A DNA stretch of 25,000 nucleotides from Symbiodinium natans (lineage: Eukaryota; Sar; Dinophyceae; Suessiales; Symbiodiniaceae), in contig CAJNDS010000086.1 of the NCBI GenBank assembly GCA_905221605.1, positions 25,001 to 50,000 on the forward strand. The letters run 5' to 3'. Below the pieces are notes generated by a model that searched no databases, was not told where the DNA came from, and saw only the letters and a program-made list of their open reading frames with translations. The translations under genes were made by a program, and so were the position numbers. This document shows, piece by piece, positions 21,796 through 25,000 of the stretch (position 1 is the first letter of the stretch; every line of letters begins with the position of its first letter).

Positions 21796-21877
21796 GGTTC
21801 GCGAGATCCACCAAAAGGAGCCCACAGATGAACGGGTCAAGGAAGCCTCAAGGGGCTTCGGGTCTGGGGCCAAGTGG
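21796..21877 (+). CDS. candidate exon, 82 nt, plus strand
   Basis: Acceptor TTTTAGTGTTGCAG, donor AAGTGG|GTTTAGGG. The frame VREIHQKEPTDERVKEASRG then FGSGAKW is open with good purine-first codons (18 of 27). The minus alternative (PKPLEASLTRSSVGSFWWIS) is possible but weaker. If plus, this exon belongs to a different gene from the minus exons to its left. Confidence 0.37.
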
Positions 21878-22045
21878 GTTTAGGGTTTAGGGTTTAGGGC
21901 TTAGGGCTTAGGGCTTAGGGTTTAGGGTTTGGGGTTTGGGGCTTGGGGTTTGGGGTTTGGGGTTTGGGGTTTGGGGTTTGGGGTTGAGGGAAGCCTAGGG
22001 TTTAGGGTTTTGGGTTTCGGGGTTGAGGGTTGAGGGAAGCCTAAA
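21878..22045 (+). repeat. TTTAGGG, GCTTAGG and TTTGGGG array
   Basis: Variant blocks in order; GAGGGAAGCCTA repeated at 21986 and 22029. Confidence 0.92.
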
Positions 22046-22126
22046 GAAGCCCTAAGACTTTGGTTGTCGCTTTGGGATGCTGAAATTTAAGGCGCTTAGG
22101 TGCTAGAGCGCTTGTGTCCTTTTCAC

Positions 22127-22172
22127 GAGTTTATAGCCCGAGAAAACTTAGAAAAGAACTGCATTAAGGTCC
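22127..22172 (-). CDS. candidate exon, 46 nt, strong acceptor
   Basis: Minus strand. CCTTCCTGGTTCCTGCCTAGTTGCTTTGCAG precedes the frame TLMQFFSKFSRAIN, ending at TC|GTGAAA. Short and hydrophobic. Confidence 0.25.
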
Positions 22173-22202
22173 CTGCAAAGCAACTAGGCAGGAACCAGGA
22201 AG

Positions 22203-22465
22203 GGTTTTAGGGTTTAGGGTTTAACCCCTCCAAAACCCGAAAATCCACTCCCGAAATGCCCCAAACCCTAGCAAGGCTGAATGCCTAAACACTGCCATAA
22301 CCCCTGCAAGAAAGAGCCCTAGACCCAAGCCCTAAACCCCAAAGCCTGCACAGAAAACCCAGTAACCCTGAACCCTCAAGCGCTATACCCTAAACCCTAA
22401 ACCCGAAACCCTAAACCCTGAACCCTTAACCCTAAACCCTAAACCCTACACCCTACACCCTACAC
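22203..22465 (-). repeat. degenerate CCCTAAA spacer
   Basis: Scattered remnants 22215-22385 then CCCTAAA/CCCTACA units 22388-22465. No coding support. Confidence 0.75.
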
Positions 22466-22473
22466 TGTGTCAG

Positions 22474-22562
22474 CTCCGCCACAGGAGCGCTGGCCGGTGC
22501 CACGGAGAGCCTTCGCGCGAAGCGGCCCGGTGAAGAGGCCGCAGCCTTCAAAACTCAGTCTC
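22474..22562 (+). CDS. candidate exon, 89 nt, strand uncertain
   Basis: Plus: acceptor CTACACTGTGTCAG, frame SATGALAGATESLRAKRPGE then EAAAFKTQS, donor TCTC|GTAGGG. Minus: two open frames (CGLFTGPLRAKALRGTGQRS; AAASSPGRFARRLSVAPASA). I prefer plus because both borders fit. Confidence 0.33.
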
Positions 22563-22760
22563 GTAGGGTTTAGGGTTTAGGGTTTAGGGTTTAGGGTTTA
22601 GGGTTTAGGGTTTAGGGTTTAGGGTTTAGGGTTTAGGGTTTAGGGTTTAGGGTTTAGGGTTTAGGGTTTAGGGTTTAGGGAGTGGGGATTGGGGATTGGG
22701 GATTGGGGATTGGGGATTGGGGATTGGGGTTTAGGGTTTAGGGTTTAGGGTTTAGGGTCG
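22563..22760 (+). repeat. TTTAGGG array containing GGGGATT block
   Basis: About 17 TTTAGGG units, then six tandem GGGGATT heptamers (22685-22728), then TTTAGGG again. Confidence 0.97.
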
Positions 22761-22981
22761 GGGTTTAGGCGTGGGGTTTAGCGTTTTGGGGCCTTGAGGT
22801 TCCCGGTTCAAAGAAAGTATACGGTTGTTGAGTGCCTACCAGGGCTTCGGGATTTGAGAATCGATCGGGGATTGTTGGGGCCTCAGCTTCAGGCTAGCTC
22901 AGAGCCACAAGTCCTAGGAACCTTGCCTGGAAAACGTAACATACGGCATAGCCTGTCTGTAAGAGTTGCGGGCAATTGCAG

Positions 22982-23082
22982 AAACTCGGAAACAAAAACT
23001 CCTTAACGAGGCCCGAACCTCAAATCTTGGCCTCTTGTCTTTGACATTTGAGGAGGCATTGAAGGGGTACAGAAGGTCTATC
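22982..23082 (+). CDS. candidate exon, 101 nt, plus strand
   Basis: Acceptor GCGGGCAATTGCAG, donor TATC|GTAGGA. The frame TRKQKLLNEARTSNLGLLSL then TFEEALKGYRRSI is open; without splicing it continues VGTGAPEILAFSYGI to 23154. Lys/Arg/Glu-rich helix followed by a mixed segment. No family recognised. The 22761-22981 region before it is open in another plus frame but unsupported. Confidence 0.4.
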
Positions 23083-23137
23083 GTAGGAACAGGGGCGCCC
23101 GAGATCCTTGCATTTTCTTATGGAATTCTAGGGTTCA

Positions 23138-23200
23138 GGGCTTTAGGGCTGTAGGGCTTTAGGGCTTTAGGGCTTTAGGGTCTTAGGGGTCTTAGGGGTC
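23138..23200 (+). repeat. GCTTTAG heptamer array
   Basis: AGGGCTTTAGGGCTTTAGGG then TCTTAGGGG units; another locally amplified variant. Confidence 0.9.
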
Positions 23201-23344
23201 AGGGATTTCCTTCCCGAACGACTCCCTGGTTTTCCTTGTAAAGTTCCACGATTCAGGCCCAAGCCTGAAGATGCCCCCCGGGCGCTCAGAAAGCCGGGAG
23301 CCTGGAAGCCTAACCCTGAGGCCCTTCTTGGTTTTAAAGGGCAT
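23192..23344 (-). CDS. small open frame, 50 codons, product unknown
   Basis: Minus frame from an ATG at 23344 to TAA at 23192: MPFKTKKGLRVRLPGSRLSE then RPGGIFRLGPESWNFTRKTR. Basic, with aromatic positions. It could be an exon or part of one (internal acceptor-like CTTCCAG). The plus strand gives MPPGRSESREPGSLTLRPFL. Confidence 0.28.
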   Translation of the reverse strand: MPFKTKKGLRVRLPGSRLSERPGGIFRLGPESWNFTRKTRESFGKEIPDP

Positions 23345-23400
23345 CACAAGGGAACCCAAACCCCCCAAAAAAGGGAATAATAAGGGCCTACTCTGGGTTC

Positions 23401-23442
23401 TAGTATATTATATATATATATTATATTATATATATATGTATA
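23401..23442. repeat. TA microsatellite
   Basis: TATATTATATATATATATTATATTATATATATATG. The flanks are AT-rich and unique. Confidence 0.9.
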
Positions 23443-23506
23443 GAAAACTGTTGTTTTATAAACAGCCCTGAAAACCTTATACAGCCAGGCCTTTAGGCCC
23501 CACAGC

Positions 23507-23550
23507 CCAATACTAGAATCCTACTAAGGACTGTTAGTATAAGGGGGAAC
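23507..23550 (-). mobile_element. half copy of the 15.8-kb inverted-repeat element
   Basis: AAGGACTGTTAGTATAAGGGGGAAC at 23526-23550 matches one arm of the element at 15813-15908 for 25 bases, and the adjoining TACTAGAATC... matches its centre in 15 of 19. The partner arm is missing, so it is truncated. Confidence 0.65.
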
Positions 23551-23877
23551 AGCAGTTGTTGCTCGTAATTAGGTGTGAGAGATCTCTATGCATTCGTTGG
23601 TTTTTGACTATTCCGAGTCTTCATAGCTGAGGCTAGTGTACTACACGTGAGAAGATCACGGTCCCAAGGTAGTTCGCGCATGAAATCCGTCTGTCTAGTG
23701 TACATATACGCTCGTGCGGTATATGTATATACAGATGCAGATCGGGTAGATTTGTACCATGCAACTCTCTATACTACACTGTCTGTGCTATCGCAAACAA
23801 CAGCATGCTACGCACGAGTTTAGAGCCGAGTGTAAACCACACTTCATACTCTTGAACCCTGAGGCCTAAGGCTCGAG
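23551..23877. other. unique spacer, no arrays
   Basis: About 330 bp with no heptamers. Hairpin TACATATACGCTCGTGCGGTATATGTA at about 23701-23727. No convincing frame. Confidence 0.5.
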
Positions 23878-23997
23878 ATGCGGCGCACCTTTCTCTGCCT
23901 CTGCTCCGACATGATGCCACCGTATTATACAGCTTCAGCGGCGCTGCTCAGGCTACAGGCTGTGGCAAGGCACCGCGTCGCGCCGAAATGCGTTTGA
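23878..23997 (+). CDS. small open frame, 39 codons
   Basis: Plus ATG at 23878 to TGA at 23995: MRRTFLCLCSDMMPPYYTAS then AALLRLQAVARHRVAPKCV. The overlapping minus frame MSEQRQRKVRRISSLRPQGS also starts with ATG. Neither has outside support. Confidence 0.2.
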   Translation: MRRTFLCLCSDMMPPYYTASAALLRLQAVARHRVAPKCV

Positions 23998-24061
23998 AGC
24001 CAGGGGAAAGGGCTCCAAGAGCTCAGTTCTCTAGCGCCCAAAGTAACTCCTGAAAAATAAA

Positions 24062-24136
24062 GGGTAGCCCCTTTGCTTACTACGCAATTTCAAGAAGGAA
24101 CCCCCGAAAGCAAAAAGGGATATAAGGGTACTACAG
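24062..24136 (+). mobile_element. element family A, copy 4
   Basis: GGGTAGCCCCTTTGCTTACTAC ... AAGGAACCCCCGAAAGCAAAAAGGG ... AAGGGTACTACAGG follows copies 1 and 3 block by block. Confidence 0.55.
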
Positions 24137-24164
24137 GGGGGGGGGGGGGGGGGGGGGGGGGGGG
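24136..24164 (+). repeat. uninterrupted run of 29 G
   Basis: Longest homopolymer in the window. On the minus strand it is a C29 tract beginning four bases after the stop codon of the gene at 24169-24928. The length may be affected by sequencing error. Confidence 0.9.
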
Positions 24165-24168
24165 TGGC

Positions 24169-24274
24169 CTAGTTCTTGCGGCTGGCATAGCCCTCGGGCA
24201 GCTTGTCATGGGGCAGCTTGTCTGGCGGGCAGTCGATGATGTCGTCTCGACCCGGGCCGACATCTTCCAAGAAC
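24169..24274 (-). CDS. terminal exon of unknown minus-strand gene (exon 4 of 4 seen)
   Basis: Minus strand. Acceptor TTCATTTCGTCCCCAAG, then FLEDVGPGRDDIIDCPPDKL and PHDKLPEGYASRKN followed by TAG. Almost all codons end in G or C. DKLP is repeated in tandem. It joins the exon at 24410-24518 in phase, restoring ATITFLED across the junction. Product unknown; the tail looks soluble and partly disordered. The long plus frame over the same bases is a shadow fed by the G run. Confidence 0.55.
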
Positions 24275-24409
24275 CTTGGGGACGAAATGAACCCTAAAAG
24301 GGTTTAGGGTTTAGGGTTTGGGGTTTAGGGTTTGGGGTTATCTGAATCGGGGTTATAGTAGTAGAGGATATATGACCCCAATTTTAGGGTTCATTTCGTC
24401 CCCAGGAAC
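24275..24409 (-). mobile_element. 135-nt intron with 23-bp terminal inverted repeats (introner-like)
   Basis: GT-AG intron, minus strand. Inverted repeats TTTTAGGGTTCATTTCGTCC (24382-24404 on plus, complement at 24277-24299) sit just inside both ends, and the interior carries TTTAGGG/TTTGGGG units. Its borders GTTCCTGG (start) and GTTCTTGG (start of next exon) form an imperfect 8-bp direct repeat, as expected if the intron arose by element insertion with target duplication. Confidence 0.6.
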
Positions 24410-24518
24410 GTGATGGTGGCAAACGCGTTCTCCGCAATGTGCATGGGCCACGTTGGCCCCTGTCGCGTGGGTGGACACATCCAGGAGAGGGCCGGGACTC
24501 TCATGTCGGTATCAGCTA
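24410..24518 (-). CDS. exon 3 of unknown minus-strand gene, 109 nt
   Basis: Minus strand. Acceptor AACTTAACTTAAG, donor ATCAC|GTTCC. The frame ADTDMRVPALSWMCPPTRQG then PTWPMHIAENAFATI has about 77% G/C-ending codons. In phase with both neighbours (GTA codon across intron 2, ACG across intron 3). The plus strand is also open here (NVMVANAFSAMCMGHVGPCR), but the minus reading is supported by three consistent junctions. Confidence 0.52.
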
Positions 24519-24629
24519 CTTAAGTTAAGTTGGGTGGTTGTCAAAATTGTGGTCCCTTTTGGGGTACGCTAAATATTAGGTGCCGCATTATAATAGGGAT
24601 CCAAAAAGGGACCCTAATTTGACAGCCAC
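24519..24629 (-). mobile_element. 111-nt intron that is an inverted-repeat element, copy 1
   Basis: Element arms GGGTGGTTGTCAAAATT (24532-24548) and the complement at 24616-24631 (AATTTGACAGCCACCC), with inner GTCCCTTTT/AAAAAGGGACC pairing. As a minus intron it runs from ATGG|GTGGCTG to CTTAAG|TAGCTG; GTGGCTG and GTAGCTG at the two borders form an imperfect target duplication. Confidence 0.6.
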
Positions 24630-24712
24630 CCATGTTGAAGATGAAGGCATCAGTGACAAAGGGGGCAGATAAGATTCTGTCGCATACATCGACTTCCGGC
24701 AGATACATCGGC
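24630..24712 (-). CDS. exon 2 of unknown minus-strand gene, 83 nt
   Basis: Minus strand. Acceptor TTTTGGGGTTTAG, donor G|GTGGCT at the element arm. The frame PMYLPEVDVCDRILSAPFVT then DAFIFNM is open and looks like a folded core. The plus strand is open too (MLKMKASVTKGADKILSHTS). No family recognised. The upstream junction is one base out of phase unless the cut is AGG|CCG instead of AG|GCCG. Confidence 0.5.
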
Positions 24713-24835
24713 CTAAACCCCAAAAGGGACCCTAACTTGGGTGGTTGTCAAAATTCTTGTCCCTTTTGGATCCCTGGTATAAAACGGCACCTAATATTAG
24801 GGTGCCCCAAAAAGGATCATAATTTTGACAGCCAC
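24713..24835 (-). mobile_element. 123-nt intron that is an inverted-repeat element, copy 2
   Basis: Arms 24739-24755 (GGGTGGTTGTCAAAATT) and 24821-24837 match in 16 of 17. Same family as copy 1, about 105 bp away, same orientation. An extra CCAAAAGGGACCCTAACTTG at 24719-24738 repeats the inner part of the copy 1 arm. A diverged relative may lie at 7525-7585. Confidence 0.6.
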
Positions 24836-24928
24836 CCATGTGAGTACCATGTTGGGTCTGTCCTTCTCCCGCCGCTTCAGCATCTCCTCCACGTGCTCAT
24901 CCTCGTGGCAGACTGTCGCCATGGGGTC
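24836..24928 (-). CDS. exon 1 (of those seen) of unknown minus-strand gene, 93 nt
   Basis: Minus strand. Frame DPMATVCHEDEHVEEMLKRR then EKDRPNMVLTW, donor ACATGG|GTGGCT. The acceptor GACTTGCGGAG has a weak pyrimidine tract. ATG at 24922 could be the start codon (MATVC...), otherwise the exon is internal. The charged first half suits a helix. The upstream part of the gene would lie beyond the window. Confidence 0.45.
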
Positions 24929-25000
24929 CTCCGCAAGTCATGGGCTTCCCTACCCCCCCTAGGTTCCCCCCTTAAATAATCTTAATTAGGCTTAATTATC
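24929..25000. other. right-edge spacer
   Basis: Holds a C7 run and GATAATTAAGCCTAATTAAG (minus), with the direct repeat CTTAATTA. No coding support. Confidence 0.4.

Noticed and set aside
23401-23442. TA-rich stretch as a promoter TATA box
   Set aside because: It is a simple microsatellite with no start region next to it, and dinoflagellates generally lack canonical TATA boxes.
24073-24297. 74-codon plus open frame through the G run
   Set aside because: Its glycine tract is the homopolymer and the rest is the antisense shadow of the well-supported minus exon at 24169-24274.

Overview
This window looks like nuclear DNA of a protist, most probably a dinoflagellate (inference, about 0.7). It has no prokaryotic gene layout, no rRNA, no tRNA I can defend and no CRISPR. 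It is saturated with TTTAGGG/CCCTAAA heptamer arrays (the telomere type of dinoflagellates, many other alveolates and plants) that sit inside the sequence in both orientations. Between them lie GC-rich islands of about 80-110 bases that stay open in at least one frame and often carry splice-like borders. Short, numerous exons of about 100 nt, inverted-repeat introns and some non-GT donors are known traits of dinoflagellate genomes. Other alveolates are possible; a plant is less likely.

The islands read best as exons. Many fall between 79 and 109 nt, with a cluster at 93-99 nt. The commonest layout is CCCTAAA array, island, TTTAGGG array. Read on either strand, each intron would then begin with TTTAGGG (donor often G|GTTTAGGG) and end with CCCTAAA followed by a CAG, TAG or AAG acceptor. 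Most islands read best on the minus strand, but short GC-rich DNA is often open on both strands, so strand is uncertain for many entries and I say so.

Left third (1-9000): about fifteen candidate exons, mostly minus, in dense heptamer arrays, with a G-rich minisatellite at 5.8-6.0 kb and the longest C-strand array at 6.2-6.8 kb. Middle (9000-16500): more exon islands, a 1-kb array-free GC-rich block at 10.6-11.5 kb with competing plus and minus gene models, an AATATT-rich palindromic satellite at 14.2-14.6 kb, and a 96-bp inverted-repeat element at 15.8 kb. Right third (16500-25000): minus-strand exons at 19.7-20.0 kb encode an ERCC4-type nuclease motif resembling MUS81, with possible further exons up to 21.65 kb.

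The best gene model is the 3' end of a minus-strand gene at 24.17-24.93 kb. It has four exons of 93, 83, 109 and 106 nt separated by three introns of 111-135 nt, each with terminal inverted repeats, and it ends in a stop codon. These introns look like introner-type mobile elements. No product is recognised for this gene. I find no complete gene whose start and stop are both certain.
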